Positions 35,258-44,497 of a stretch of 64,000 nucleotides of DNA are shown piece by piece. This stretch comes from Solibacillus sp045640265 (GTDB lineage: Bacteria; Bacillota; Bacilli; Bacillales_A; Planococcaceae), in contig JAZUES010000084.1 in the NCBI GenBank assembly GCA_045640265.1, positions 1-64,000 of the forward strand, given 5' to 3'. Made by a program: the position numbers and the translations under genes. Within the stretch, counting starts at the first letter, position 1; every line of letters begins with the position of its first letter. Below the pieces are notes generated by a model that saw only the letters and a list, made by a program, of their open reading frames with translations, searched no databases and was not told where the DNA came from.

Positions 35258-35289
35258 ATGAGAATCCCCCTTTGTTATATAGTAACGAC

Positions 35290-35319
35290 AAAGCGCCCGG
35301 TTTATAAGCCGGACGCTTT
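35290..35319 (-). terminator. Hairpin between asnS and dnaD
   Basis: AAAGCGCCCGG / GCCGGACGCTTT with one mismatch. On the - strand a short T run (CTTTGTCGTT) follows; likely a partial terminator. Confidence 0.55.
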
Positions 35320-35362
35320 CTTATAATAATAATCGCTTTATCCCGTAATAGCCTTCACTTTA

Positions 35363-36658
35363 TTATGGGTATAAACGGTTTAATAGACGTGGGAATGGAA
35401 TTGTTTCACGAATGTGCTCTGTTCCTGAAATCCATGCTACTGTACGCTCTAAACCAAGACCGAAGCCTGAGTGAGGTACTGAACCTTGTTTACGTAATTC
35501 TAAATACCAAGCATATGCGTCTAATGATAGACCATGTTCTTCTAAGCGTGATTTTAATAAATCATAATCATGAATACGCTCAGAACCACCAATAATTTCA
35601 CCGTAGCCTTCTGGTGCGATTAAATCGGCACATAATACAACGTCATCACGGTCTGGATGTGGTTGCATGTAGAATGGCTTGATACCTACTGGGTAACATG
35701 TAATGAATACAGGCTTGTCAAATGCATTGGCAATTGCTGTTTCATGTGGTGCACCGAAGTCATCACCCCATTGAATATCATCAAAGCCTTGCTCATGTAA
35801 GAATTTGATTGCATCATCGTAAGAGATACGTGGGAATGGTGCTTGGATTTGTTCTAATTTAGATGTATCACGACCAAGACGTTCTAAATCTAATTTACAG
35901 TTTTTTAGTACAGATTGAACGATATGAGATACGTATTGTTCTTGTACTTCTAGGTTTTCTTCAAATTCTACGAACGCCATTTCTGGTTCAATCATCCAGA
36001 ATTCGATTAAGTGACGACGTGTTTTAGATTTTTCAGCACGGAATGTAGGACCGAATGAGAATACGCGACCTTGTGCCATTGCAGCAGCTTCCATGTATAA
36101 CTGGCCTGATTGAGAAAGGTAAGCATCTTCATCGAAATATTTTGTAGCAAATAATTCAGATGTACCTTCTGGAGCTGAACCAGTTAAGATTGGTGGATCC
36201 ATTTTAGTGAAACCATTTTCGTTAAAGAATTCGTAAGTTGCACGAATAATCTCGTTACGGATTTTCATTACGGCATGTTGTTTACGAGAACGTAACCATA
36301 AGTGACGGTTGTCCATTAAGAACTCCGTACCATGTTCTTTTGGTGTGATTGGGAAATCTGTTGCAGCATGAATTACTTCAATGCCCGTAACATTTAATTC
36401 TGCACCAAATGAAGAACGATCATCTGCTTTTACTTCACCAACGATGTACATTGATGTTTCTTGTGTCATACCTTTTGCTACTGCAAATAATTCTTCGCCT
36501 ACTTCAGCTTTTACGACAACGCCTTGTGCGAAGCCTGAGCCATCACGTAATTGTAAGAATGCTAATTTACCGCTAGAACGTTTGTTAGCTAACCAAGCGC
36601 CTAATTTTACGGTTTCGCCGATATGCTGAGGCATATCTTTGATCATAATTTTTTTCAT
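35363..36658 (-). CDS. asnS: Asparaginyl-tRNA synthetase
   Basis: Class II aminoacyl-tRNA synthetase of 431 residues that charges tRNA-Asn. N-terminal OB-fold anticodon-binding domain (about 1-110); catalytic core with motif 2 FRAEKSKTRRHLIEFWMIEPE and motif 3 GFGLGLERTVAWI. TGGAGG lies before ATG 36658; an ATG 12 bases upstream overlaps that site. It follows aspB by 32 bases. No T-box leader is visible in that gap. Confidence 0.97.
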   Translation of the reverse strand: MKKIMIKDMPQHIGETVKLGAWLANKRSSGKLAFLQLRDGSGFAQGVVVKAEVGEELFAVAKGMTQETSMYIVGEVKADDRSSFGAELNVTGIEVIHAATDFPITPKEHGTEFLMDNRHLWLRSRKQHAVMKIRNEIIRATYEFFNENGFTKMDPPILTGSAPEGTSELFATKYFDEDAYLSQSGQLYMEAAAMAQGRVFSFGPTFRAEKSKTRRHLIEFWMIEPEMAFVEFEENLEVQEQYVSHIVQSVLKNCKLDLERLGRDTSKLEQIQAPFPRISYDDAIKFLHEQGFDDIQWGDDFGAPHETAIANAFDKPVFITCYPVGIKPFYMQPHPDRDDVVLCADLIAPEGYGEIIGGSERIHDYDLLKSRLEEHGLSLDAYAWYLELRKQGSVPHSGFGLGLERTVAWISGTEHIRETIPFPRLLNRLYP

Positions 36659-36690
36659 ATTGTCCTCCAAAACTTAAAGTCCAGTTGTAC

Positions 36691-37884
36691 TTAATCTTGC
36701 CATTTTGCTTTTACAAATGCATCGATTCGACGAACTGCTTCTTCTAATAATTCTAAAGATGTTGCATAAGATAAACGCATTGTCGCAGGTGCGCCAAAGC
36801 CTGAGCCTGGGATAACTGCAACATTTGCCTCTGTTAATAATGCACTCGCAAACTCATCTACTGATGCATAACCTGTTTTTGCTGCTGTTTCTGATACATC
36901 TGGAAGTAAGTAAAACGCACCTTGTGGCTTTAATACTTTCACACCAGGAATCGCTGCTACTTTTGGGAAGATTGCTTCTAAACGTGATTCAAATGCTTGA
37001 CGCATCATTTCAACTGTATCTTGAGGACCATTATATGCCTCTACAGTCGCATACTGGGCCGTAGTTGTTGCATTTGAAGTTGAATGAGAAGCTAAATCTG
37101 TCATCGCTTTAATTATCGAAGCATCACCTGCAGCATAACCAATACGCCAGCCAGTCATTGAATGTGATTTTGCGACACCGTTTACAACCATTGTACGCGC
37201 TTTAATTGTATCTGAAAGCTGTGCAATTGAATAATGCTCTACTCCATTGTAAACAAGCTTTTCATAAATTTCATCTGAAACGATTAAAATGTCCTTTTCT
37301 TCCGCCACTTTTGCAAGCTCAGCTAATTCTTCTTTTGAATAAATCATACCAGAAGGATTTGATGGTGAGTTAATAATGACAGCTTTTGTTTTATCTGTAA
37401 TCGCTTCACGTAATTGTTGTGCTGTAATTTTGTAACCTTGCTCAGCAGTACCTTCTACATAAACAGGTACACCGCCCGCTAACTTTACTTGCTCTGGATA
37501 AGAAACCCAATATGGAATTGGGATAATTACTTCATCCCCTGCATTTAAAATTACTTGGAACAATGTATACAGTACATGCTTAGCACCAACACCCACCAAA
37601 ATTTCATTGGCTTTATATGTAAGGTGATTGTCGCGCTCTAACTTATCAATAATGGCTTTCTTTAATACAGGTAAGCCTCCAGCTGGCGTATATTTTGTTA
37701 ACCCAGCATCCATTGATTTTTTAGCAGCATTTAAGATGTTTTCTGGTGTATTGAAGTCTGGTTCTCCAGCTCCTAAACCAATCACGTCAATACCTTGTTC
37801 CTTTAGCTCTTTCGCTTTCGCAGTAATAGCTAAAGTTGAAGATGGCGTTAATGTTTTAACACGGTTTGCTAACATTTGTTTCAT
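36691..37884 (-). CDS. aspB: Aspartate aminotransferase
   Basis: PLP-dependent class I aminotransferase, 397 residues, moving amino groups between aspartate and 2-oxoglutarate. The PLP lysine is in NGVAKSHSMTGWRIGY; other sites: NSPSNPSG, VSDEIYEKLVY and the C-terminal MRLSYATS arginine for the substrate carboxylate. AGGAGA precedes ATG 37884. It lies 12 bases after ypmB, as in B. subtilis, and asnS follows: the enzymes that make aspartate and use asparagine are neighbours. Confidence 0.95.
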   Translation of the reverse strand: MKQMLANRVKTLTPSSTLAITAKAKELKEQGIDVIGLGAGEPDFNTPENILNAAKKSMDAGLTKYTPAGGLPVLKKAIIDKLERDNHLTYKANEILVGVGAKHVLYTLFQVILNAGDEVIIPIPYWVSYPEQVKLAGGVPVYVEGTAEQGYKITAQQLREAITDKTKAVIINSPSNPSGMIYSKEELAELAKVAEEKDILIVSDEIYEKLVYNGVEHYSIAQLSDTIKARTMVVNGVAKSHSMTGWRIGYAAGDASIIKAMTDLASHSTSNATTTAQYATVEAYNGPQDTVEMMRQAFESRLEAIFPKVAAIPGVKVLKPQGAFYLLPDVSETAAKTGYASVDEFASALLTEANVAVIPGSGFGAPATMRLSYATSLELLEEAVRRIDAFVKAKWQD

Positions 37885-37896
37885 GGTTATTCTCCT

Positions 37897-38379
37897 CTAC
37901 AAATTCAATATGCGTTTCCACCAATTTCCGTCTTCAAACAAAAGATAAACATAATTCAATTTGCCAGACTCGCTAATATACGTAATTTCCCATACCGCGC
38001 CTGGTTCCTCGAAGCCTAATTTTGTATGAAGAATCTCTTTTACAGATGTTTCTTCACGAAAAGCTTCTAAAGCTTGTTCTTTGTTAATACCATCTTGTAA
38101 AAATACTTCCTGCATTGAATTCTCATCTAAACTCATCGGGACGAAGATTGCTTTTTCTTTACCATATTCGTCTACTCCGAATACAGTAACATACGGCTTA
38201 TTCCCATTATAAACGTAGGAATCAGAAATGACAGCTAGTGCCTTTGTATCAAGCGCCAATTGTTCTGCCTTTTGTTCCATATCGTTAAACGGTGCATCAG
38301 CCTTCCAAACTATTAACACTGAGATAACAAGTGACAAAGATAAAATAAATACAGCCGTAAAGATAATCCAGTTTTTCAT
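37897..38379 (-). CDS. ypmB: YpmB family membrane-anchored protein
   Basis: Protein of 160 residues with an N-terminal membrane anchor (about 4-25) and an extracytoplasmic two-lobed domain of the DUF5590/PepSY-like type (pattern AVISDSYVYNGNKPYVTV and EITYISESGKLNYVYL). Function unknown. Its start overlaps the stop of a 25-codon frame by ATGA, and no good ribosome site of its own is visible, so it is probably translated by coupling. aspB and asnS follow. Confidence 0.88.
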   Translation of the reverse strand: MKNWIIFTAVFILSLSLVISVLIVWKADAPFNDMEQKAEQLALDTKALAVISDSYVYNGNKPYVTVFGVDEYGKEKAIFVPMSLDENSMQEVFLQDGINKEQALEAFREETSVKEILHTKLGFEEPGAVWEITYISESGKLNYVYLLFEDGNWWKRILNL

Positions 38380-38453
38380 GACTGCACCAGGCTATACTTT
38401 TTGTTTGGATGTACAGTAAACGTCTCTGTACGAAGTTTGAGATTTTGTTTCAT
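38376..38453 (-). CDS. Possible 25-residue leader peptide before ypmB
   Basis: Reading frame MKQNLKLRTE-TFTVHPNKKY-SLVQS, ATG 38453 to TGA 38376. AGG lies about nine bases upstream, within the dinG-ypmB gap, and the stop overlaps the ypmB start (ATGA). B. subtilis has a small gene ypmA here, but the residues do not look like YpmA as I remember it. It may exist only to deliver ribosomes to ypmB. Confidence 0.4.
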   Translation of the reverse strand: MKQNLKLRTETFTVHPNKKYSLVQS

Positions 38454-38479
38454 AATTGTCAACCTGCTTTCCTTCCTCA

Positions 38480-41260
38480 TCATTTTTTATTATACCAATT
38501 TCCAAGCTGTTGTACCATACTATCAAGTGGCAGTTTTTGCACCGAAATTGGCGGTAATGACTCGATAAATTGTTGTCCATAAGATTTTGATTCAATTCGG
38601 CGATCCAAAACTATGAAAACACCTTTGTCATGACTCGAGCGAATTAATCGTCCGAAGCCTTGTTTAAATCGTAAAATTGCTTCAGGTAATGCGAGCTCTG
38701 AAAAAGAATTTCTTCCTTGTTTACTAATAAATTGTGCTCTTGCTTTAAATGTTGGTTCCTCTGGTGATGAAAATGGTAAGCGCACCACAATGACAGAAGC
38801 TAATCCATCGCCAGGCACATCTACACCTTCCCAAAAACTATTCGTTCCAAATAACACGGAGTGATTAAATTTTTGGAATGACTTTAATAAGCGCATGCGA
38901 CTACCTGCAGTAACACCTTGCGCAAAAATCATATAATCACTTAATAATTCACTTTCATGAATAAGCTCTACGGTTTTGCGTAGCATGTCCTGTGAAGTAA
39001 ATAACACAAAGCTGCGTCCTTCTGTCATTCGCACGGCATTCGTCACAGCATGTGCAACATCTTCAATATAGTCACTTTGTGAAACTGCTTGAATATCTGG
39101 CATATCCGTAACAATATAAACTTCTGCACCATCATAATAGCTAGTCGGTGCATGTAATTTTTCAATTGATATAGACGTATCAATGCCTAATTGGTTCGTA
39201 ATAAATCGTTCGTTATCTGGTACTGTAAGCGTTCCTGATGTCCATACAACAGCAGACTTTTGTCGAATTGAGTGAAATAACTTTGAAATTGTTTGTGTTA
39301 CATTGATTGGCTTTTTGAATAAACGGATGCTACCTGGTACACTTCGTCGATCAAGTTCTAACCAGCATGAGTAATGATCCTCCTGTTTTAAAAACACTTC
39401 ATCCCACTCCGCTAATTTCATTGTAAACTCGCGCACTAAGTAATTCCATTGCTCGATTAAAAACAGGTGTTCAGGTGCTAATTCTTCAACACCTGATGTA
39501 AATTGCTCAGAAATTTGCTGTGCGGCGTCAATCCATTGTTGAATAGCTGTTGATACTTTTGCAAACACCTCTGTTGGTAAGTTTAGTTCGCTAATAAACA
39601 GGGCTAGTTTTTGATTTTTCGGCTGATTTTTGTCTACTAATTTTACATGTTGGTAAAGCGTTCCGATTGCCTCGTCAAAGCGTTGCACCATTTGTATAAA
39701 GCGTTTTTCCATTTGTTGCAAAGTTTGCATGCTGACTAAATGCCTTTTAAGTGCAGTACGTCGCACTTGATAAAATAGTTGCTCATCTTCATACAACCCG
39801 ATTTGACCAAATAAGTACTTCCAATTCATATACGTAAAGATTTTTTCGTCTTGGCTAATGGCAGCTTGAATAAACTGGTGTGCCTCATCAATAATCCAAC
39901 CACCCAAATTATCAAAGATTTGCTCATGTCGAACTAAATCACTCAAAAGCATTGCATGGTTCGTTACAATAATATCGGCTTGGCGGCTATTTTGAATAGC
40001 ACGTGAATAAAAGTCATAAAGAGGCATTGTCGTTTTCGGTAATTCGGTTTTTCGAATTTTATCGATTAATAACTGTCCCCCTCCAGAAACATTTAATTCG
40101 TTTAAATCACCCGTTTCTGTTTTCGCTAACCAAACGAGCGTTTGTAAAAGTGTAAATGTTTCATCATACGAATCATCTGGAGACTTTAATAGTTGTTCGA
40201 ATTTTTCTATATCGATATAATGATTCATTCCTTTTAACAAAGCAATTTTTAGTTGTTGCCCTAAAGCTTGTTCTAATAATGGAATTTCATTTTGTAATAA
40301 TTGATCGAGTAAATGGGCTGTATACGAACTAATCCCTACTTTTTTCCCTGTCTTCTTCGCATAAAAAATAGCTGGTACTAAATAACCCATCGTTTTACCA
40401 ATACCTGTTGACGCTTCTATAACATGTTCATTCTTTGCATTTAATGTACGCCATATACTATCCATCATTCGAAATTGTTCTGGACGCTCTTCAAAATTCG
40501 CAAGTCCCTTTTGAAGTAATGCAATTTTTTGCTCCGATGTTTCAGGATATTCGATCAGTTCAGCCTGTGCTTTTGGTGTCGGTGCCATTTTACGAATCGC
40601 CAATTTATGAAAGTATACATGTTCATTTTCATCAAGCGATTTTGCTCGTTTTACTAATAATGCATCGAAAAATAACTGGGCCAAATTTGTTCTCAATCTG
40701 AAAGAGCGTTTATGAAGCTGTTCTAATGTTACTAGTGGCAATGTTAATAATTCTTGCCAACAATGTTTTAATAAATATGCCGTAGCGAGTGCATCATCAT
40801 CCGCACGATGAGCACTTTCCAACGGGATATTTAAATCACTCGCTAAATCCCCTAATTTATAGCTTAAGGACATGGGAAATAAAATTTTTGCTAACTCAAC
40901 CGTATCAATTTTTTTACCCTGCCACTTTGGCAAACCAGCACGCTTAAATTCGGCCTGTAAAAAAGACAAATCAAAATCTGTATTATGCGCAACAAAAACA
41001 GTATCTTGTAATAACTCATAAATATAATCCGCACGTGCTTCAAATGGCATCGCATCTTTAACATCTTCATCTGTAATATTCGTTAAATCCTGGATAAATA
41101 ACGGAATGGGTTTGCCAGGATGAATAAATGTTGCATATTTTTTCACTACTTCCCAATCTTGCATAATCACAATCGCAATTTGAATCATGCGATCTCCACT
41201 TGCTGGCGAATGTCCTGTTGTTTCAATATCAACAATGGCATATTTTTGACTTTCATTCAT
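38480..41260 (-). CDS. dinG: DinG with N-terminal 3'-5' exonuclease
   Basis: Protein of 926 residues: a DEDDh exonuclease domain (IVDIETTGHSPASGD, NTDFDLSFLQAEF, HRADDDALAT; about 1-180) fused to an XPD-like helicase region with EASTGIGKT, IIDEAHQF and QGFGRLIRS. The cysteines of the Fe-S domain are missing (the region reads KGMNHYIDIEKFE). Bacillus and Staphylococcus DinG share this layout, and the staphylococcal protein works as a 3'-5' exonuclease rather than a helicase. ATG 41260 has only a weak ribosome site; the DEDD motif begins at residue 9, so the start is firm. Confidence 0.95.
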   Translation of the reverse strand: MNESQKYAIVDIETTGHSPASGDRMIQIAIVIMQDWEVVKKYATFIHPGKPIPLFIQDLTNITDEDVKDAMPFEARADYIYELLQDTVFVAHNTDFDLSFLQAEFKRAGLPKWQGKKIDTVELAKILFPMSLSYKLGDLASDLNIPLESAHRADDDALATAYLLKHCWQELLTLPLVTLEQLHKRSFRLRTNLAQLFFDALLVKRAKSLDENEHVYFHKLAIRKMAPTPKAQAELIEYPETSEQKIALLQKGLANFEERPEQFRMMDSIWRTLNAKNEHVIEASTGIGKTMGYLVPAIFYAKKTGKKVGISSYTAHLLDQLLQNEIPLLEQALGQQLKIALLKGMNHYIDIEKFEQLLKSPDDSYDETFTLLQTLVWLAKTETGDLNELNVSGGGQLLIDKIRKTELPKTTMPLYDFYSRAIQNSRQADIIVTNHAMLLSDLVRHEQIFDNLGGWIIDEAHQFIQAAISQDEKIFTYMNWKYLFGQIGLYEDEQLFYQVRRTALKRHLVSMQTLQQMEKRFIQMVQRFDEAIGTLYQHVKLVDKNQPKNQKLALFISELNLPTEVFAKVSTAIQQWIDAAQQISEQFTSGVEELAPEHLFLIEQWNYLVREFTMKLAEWDEVFLKQEDHYSCWLELDRRSVPGSIRLFKKPINVTQTISKLFHSIRQKSAVVWTSGTLTVPDNERFITNQLGIDTSISIEKLHAPTSYYDGAEVYIVTDMPDIQAVSQSDYIEDVAHAVTNAVRMTEGRSFVLFTSQDMLRKTVELIHESELLSDYMIFAQGVTAGSRMRLLKSFQKFNHSVLFGTNSFWEGVDVPGDGLASVIVVRLPFSSPEEPTFKARAQFISKQGRNSFSELALPEAILRFKQGFGRLIRSSHDKGVFIVLDRRIESKSYGQQFIESLPPISVQKLPLDSMVQQLGNWYNKK

Positions 41261-41331
41261 ATACGTTCAACTCACAGTTCAAGTAATATAACGGCATTTT
41301 AACACACTGAGTATAAAAGGTCATGTAAACA

Positions 41332-41494
41332 CAAAAAAACCTAGTATAACAGAACGTTATACTAGGTGAAACTTCTATGTAAGGTGTGCAGGGGCTCATC
41401 TCCCTGCACAATTCAAAAGTCTCCCAGCAAATCCGTGCTGTTGGTGGAGTCTTTTGTTGTGAAGTCAAAAACTTCACCGAGGTTTTGGCACCTA
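41332..41494 (-). ncRNA. Candidate structured RNA (sRNA or leader) with own promoter and terminator
   Basis: About 163 bases in the antiporter-dinG gap, coding nothing. On the - strand: AGGTG (41493-41489 region) can pair with CACCT (41386-41382), enclosing three hairpins: GTGAAGT/ACTTCAC (41477-41459), a long one with CAAAAG-CTCC-CAGCA pairing its partner arm (41456-41414), and GTGCAGGG/CCCTGCAC (41409-41386). Then ACCTAGTATAAC/GTTATACTAGGT (41367-41339) and seven T form a terminator. CACCT in the terminator arm could pair with the 5' end instead. The fold matches no family I know. It may be a free sRNA or a dinG leader. Confidence 0.6.
41339..41367 (-). terminator. Terminator of the structured RNA
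   Basis: Twelve-base-pair perfect stem, five-base loop, followed by seven T on the - strand. Confidence 0.93.
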
Positions 41495-41500
41495 AATTAT

Positions 41501-41529
41501 AATTTACTATAAATCTCTTTATAAATCAA
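41501..41529 (-). promoter_or_regulatory. Candidate promoter of the structured RNA
   Basis: On the - strand: TTGATT (41529-41524), 17 bases, TAAATT (41506-41501); start predicted near 41494, where the paired region begins. An overlapping TATAAT (41501-41496) is an alternative -10. Confidence 0.45.
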
Positions 41530-41539
41530 ATATTTTTAA

Positions 41540-42685
41540 TTAATGATGATGTTCACGAACACCGAAAATTCCTTTTAACATTGGTGGTGTCACTAATGTT
41601 GTCACAATAATAACGATGACCATTGGTGTATAATCCTCTGCTGGTAGTAGTCCACTTGATAAACCCATACCTGCTAAAATCAAGGCAACCTCACCACGAG
41701 AAATCATACCCGATCCAATACCAACAGAGGATTTCCAACTAAATCCTGCTAGCTTTGCACCTAACCCAGAACCAATTAATTTCGAAAGAATCGCCACAAT
41801 TGAGAATATTACTAAAAACCAAATGTTTTCTGTAATACCTGCAAACGTAACGGATAAACCAATACTTACAAAGAAGAATGGAACAAAAACTCCACTCGCA
41901 ATTGGTTCTACTTTATGTTCAATCGTTTCTTTAAACTCTGTACGACCAATGGCGATTCCCATGAAGAACGCACCAATAATTGCAGCAATTCCGAAGTAGT
42001 GTTCCCCAATAAAAGCTATTGCGAAACAAGCCACTAAAGCCCCACTTAGTAACGCTTCAGTTACTTTTAATCGGCTAAATACTTTTAAGAACGGTGGAAT
42101 TACCCATCTTGCCACAACAAATAATAAAACGAAGAAGAATACTTTACCTCCAATTAAAGTTGGTAGCGATACATCCTCACCGATTAAGAAACTCATTGCA
42201 ATCGCAATTAATACTACGACGATAATATCATCTAAAACGGCTGCTCCAAGTAATGTAGAACCTTCTTTACTTTTTAGCCAGCCAATTTCACTTAAAGTTT
42301 GAACAGAGATACTTACTGATGTAGCAGCTAATGTTAAGCCGATGAAAATGGCTTGACCTTGTGATAAATCGAATGCTAGTGCTAGTGGGTAACTTAAGGC
42401 GATTGGCATAACAACTCCACCGACTGCTACAAAGATAGCCCCCTTCATATTGGCATTTAAATCTTCTAAATCCGTTTCAAGCCCAGCTAAAAACATTAAT
42501 AAGATGACCCCTATTTGACTAAAGGTTTGCATAATATCACCATCAGAAATCCAGCCTAGCATAGCTGGTCCGATAATAATTCCAATTAAAATTTTACCGA
42601 GTACAGATGGTTGACCAAGTCGAACACTAATATGTCCGGCAATTTTTGTAGTTAATAACACAATCACAATTTGAAATATAAACAT
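41540..42685 (-). CDS. CPA2-family monovalent cation/proton antiporter
   Basis: Membrane protein of 381 residues with about twelve helices and the Na+/H+ exchanger fold. The ion-site pair is in GAAVLDDIIVVVLIA (two adjacent Asp), with GKILIGIIIGPAMLGW near the N-terminus and SRGEVALILAGMG near the C-terminus. It lacks the TrkA-N/C regulatory domains of Kef systems. GAAGGGAG precedes ATG 42685. The C-terminus ends in EHHH, a possible metal or proton-sensing tail. Which ion is moved cannot be told. It lies in a block absent from this site in B. subtilis. Confidence 0.9.
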   Translation of the reverse strand: MFIFQIVIVLLTTKIAGHISVRLGQPSVLGKILIGIIIGPAMLGWISDGDIMQTFSQIGVILLMFLAGLETDLEDLNANMKGAIFVAVGGVVMPIALSYPLALAFDLSQGQAIFIGLTLAATSVSISVQTLSEIGWLKSKEGSTLLGAAVLDDIIVVVLIAIAMSFLIGEDVSLPTLIGGKVFFFVLLFVVARWVIPPFLKVFSRLKVTEALLSGALVACFAIAFIGEHYFGIAAIIGAFFMGIAIGRTEFKETIEHKVEPIASGVFVPFFFVSIGLSVTFAGITENIWFLVIFSIVAILSKLIGSGLGAKLAGFSWKSSVGIGSGMISRGEVALILAGMGLSSGLLPAEDYTPMVIVIIVTTLVTPPMLKGIFGVREHHH

Positions 42686-42897
42686 AAAATACTCCCTTCT
42701 TTATACAAAAAGACATGGTAGTGCCAGAATTGACTGACTCCACCATGCCTTGCTTACATATTATAATAGTTTTATTTTACATAAAGAACACTAAAATTGC
42801 AATATCTATCTATTAATATTGAAAATTCAAAATATAGTTTTATAAAGTTGGACTGTACGGTCTAAAGGTATGGGAATATTGAAGGATTAAACAAATG

Positions 42898-42940
42898 AAA
42901 AAATGGCTGATCAGAAAGGAATCCTTTTCAGATCAACCAT
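42898..42940 (-). terminator. Terminator of the dihydrolipoyl dehydrogenase gene
   Basis: ATGGCTGATC (42903-42912) / GATCAACCAT (42931-42940) plus an inner AAAGGA/TCCTTT; on the - strand TTTTTT follows. The rest of 42686-42897 shows no gene and presumably holds the antiporter promoter. Confidence 0.8.
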
Positions 42941-42956
42941 CTGTAGTTAAGCTCTT

Positions 42957-44291
42957 TTAAGCGTGAATTGCTTTACCAAAAACAGAGCGAGCTGCATCGC
43001 CAACATGTTCACTAACAGTAGGATGCGGGAAAATTAAGCGCGCTAAATCTTTCACCGAACCTCCTAATACTTTGGCCGTTAGCATCGAGTTAATTATCTC
43101 CGTTGCGCCGTCCCCTACAACACAAGCCCCATAAATATCCCCTTCAGGACTCGCCACAAATTTCATAAAACCTTCTGTATTGCCCTCTAGCAATGCTTTT
43201 GGATTGGTTGGCAAGTACATTTTTGTTACGATTGAATCTGCTGGTGCTTCGTGCTCCAACATACCAAATGTTGCAATTTCAGGGTGTGTATATACACAGC
43301 GTGGAATTTCTTGTTGGTTAATCACTTTGGGATGCTTACCTAAAATATAATCGACTGCATGAACACCTTCTGCACTTGCTGAATGTGCCAATTGGAAGCC
43401 CCCAACTAAATCTCCAATCGCATAAATTCCTGAAATGCTCGTTTCATAATGGTTCGTCACTTGAATTAAACGCCCATCCATTTGCATTTCTAACGCTTCT
43501 GCTATCGCCGTATTTGGGCGGCGACCTGTTGCAAACAATAAATTTTCATATTGAAAATCTCCAATGGACGTTTGAATATGTGTCGGATGAATTTCTTCAA
43601 ACGTAAAGTCCATGAATAGTTCGATTCCTAATCGTTTCATTTTTTCTTTAATAATTGGACGTGCATCGGGCTCTTCTGTTTGTAAAATATCCTTGCTATG
43701 ATTTAATACGGTAACTTTTGTACCCATTGGTGCTAATGCAAAGGCCATTTCGATTGCAATGACACCACCACCAATAATCGTTAACTGTTTTGGAAGTTCC
43801 TGAATTGAGAAAAAAGTGTCCGTTGTATAATAATTTGCCGTATCAATCCCTTTAAACGGTGGTACAAACGGTCGGCTACCTGTCGCTAAAATGACATGAT
43901 CTGCTGTAAATGCCTCATCCCCAACAATGACCTTCCTCTGAGCTGTTACGGCTGCTTCTCCACGGAACATCGTGATTTGAGCATTAGTAATAAACTGTTC
44001 AATATTTGATAATAATTCCTCTACAACAAGGTCTTTTCGTTTCATTAATTTTGGGAAATCAATATTAATTGTTGGAACTGTCACTCCCCAGTCCGTACCA
44101 CGACGAATTTCTTGCACTAATTTACTATGCTCTAACATAATTTTTGAAGGGATACAGCCCACATTGTAACATGCGCCCCCTACTTTATCTCGTTCTACTA
44201 GTGCAACTTTAAGTCCACTCTTTGCAGCGTGAATGGCTGCTACATAACCTCCAGGGCCCGCTCCAATAACCGCTAAATCAAAGTTTTTCAT
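42957..44291 (-). CDS. lpd: Dihydrolipoyl dehydrogenase family flavoprotein, orphan
   Basis: FAD disulfide reductase of 444 residues. FAD loop GAGPGG (10-15), redox disulfide C41-YNVG-C46, NAD loop IIGGGVIAIE, FAD site YAIGDLVGG, and the C-terminal HPTVSE pair that forms the catalytic His-Glu of the partner subunit. These fit lipoamide dehydrogenase, but the gene stands alone, with no 2-oxo acid dehydrogenase genes near, and it is slightly shorter than the usual 470 residues. GAGGTGG precedes ATG 44291. Another disulfide substrate is possible. Confidence 0.85.
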   Translation of the reverse strand: MKNFDLAVIGAGPGGYVAAIHAAKSGLKVALVERDKVGGACYNVGCIPSKIMLEHSKLVQEIRRGTDWGVTVPTINIDFPKLMKRKDLVVEELLSNIEQFITNAQITMFRGEAAVTAQRKVIVGDEAFTADHVILATGSRPFVPPFKGIDTANYYTTDTFFSIQELPKQLTIIGGGVIAIEMAFALAPMGTKVTVLNHSKDILQTEEPDARPIIKEKMKRLGIELFMDFTFEEIHPTHIQTSIGDFQYENLLFATGRRPNTAIAEALEMQMDGRLIQVTNHYETSISGIYAIGDLVGGFQLAHSASAEGVHAVDYILGKHPKVINQQEIPRCVYTHPEIATFGMLEHEAPADSIVTKMYLPTNPKALLEGNTEGFMKFVASPEGDIYGACVVGDGATEIINSMLTAKVLGGSVKDLARLIFPHPTVSEHVGDAARSVFGKAIHA

Positions 44292-44454
44292 TTTTCCACC
44301 TCATTCTCCAAGATATCATTGCAAAATACCGAACACAACTTAATTTGTATAATTTTAACAAATATAACATTTAAACTGTTTAAAAGAAAATATGCCCCGA
44401 TAGGAAACATATCCCTACCTCCACTTATTTTCTACCCATCATTAGATACAAATA

Positions 44455-44486
44455 AAACAGTAATCGATATTAATCAATTACTGTTT
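44455..44486 (-). terminator. Terminator of the 3D-domain gene
   Basis: AAACAGTAAT (44455-44464) / ATTACTGTTT (44477-44486); on the - strand TTTTATTTG follows. The rest of 44292-44454 shows no gene and should hold the lpd promoter. Confidence 0.8.
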
Positions 44487-44497
44487 CTTATTACACA

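Noticed and set aside
41253..41477. 74-codon - strand frame
   Set aside because: It covers the structured RNA and its terminator; the hairpins explain the sequence better.
41332..41494. T-box or 6S RNA identity for the structured RNA
   Set aside because: No T-box consensus (AGGGTGGNACCGCG) and no long rod with a central bubble; left as unidentified.
42895..42960. 21-codon + strand frame with GAAGGA upstream
   Set aside because: It coincides with the terminator of the - strand dihydrolipoyl dehydrogenase gene and no promoter or terminator supports it.
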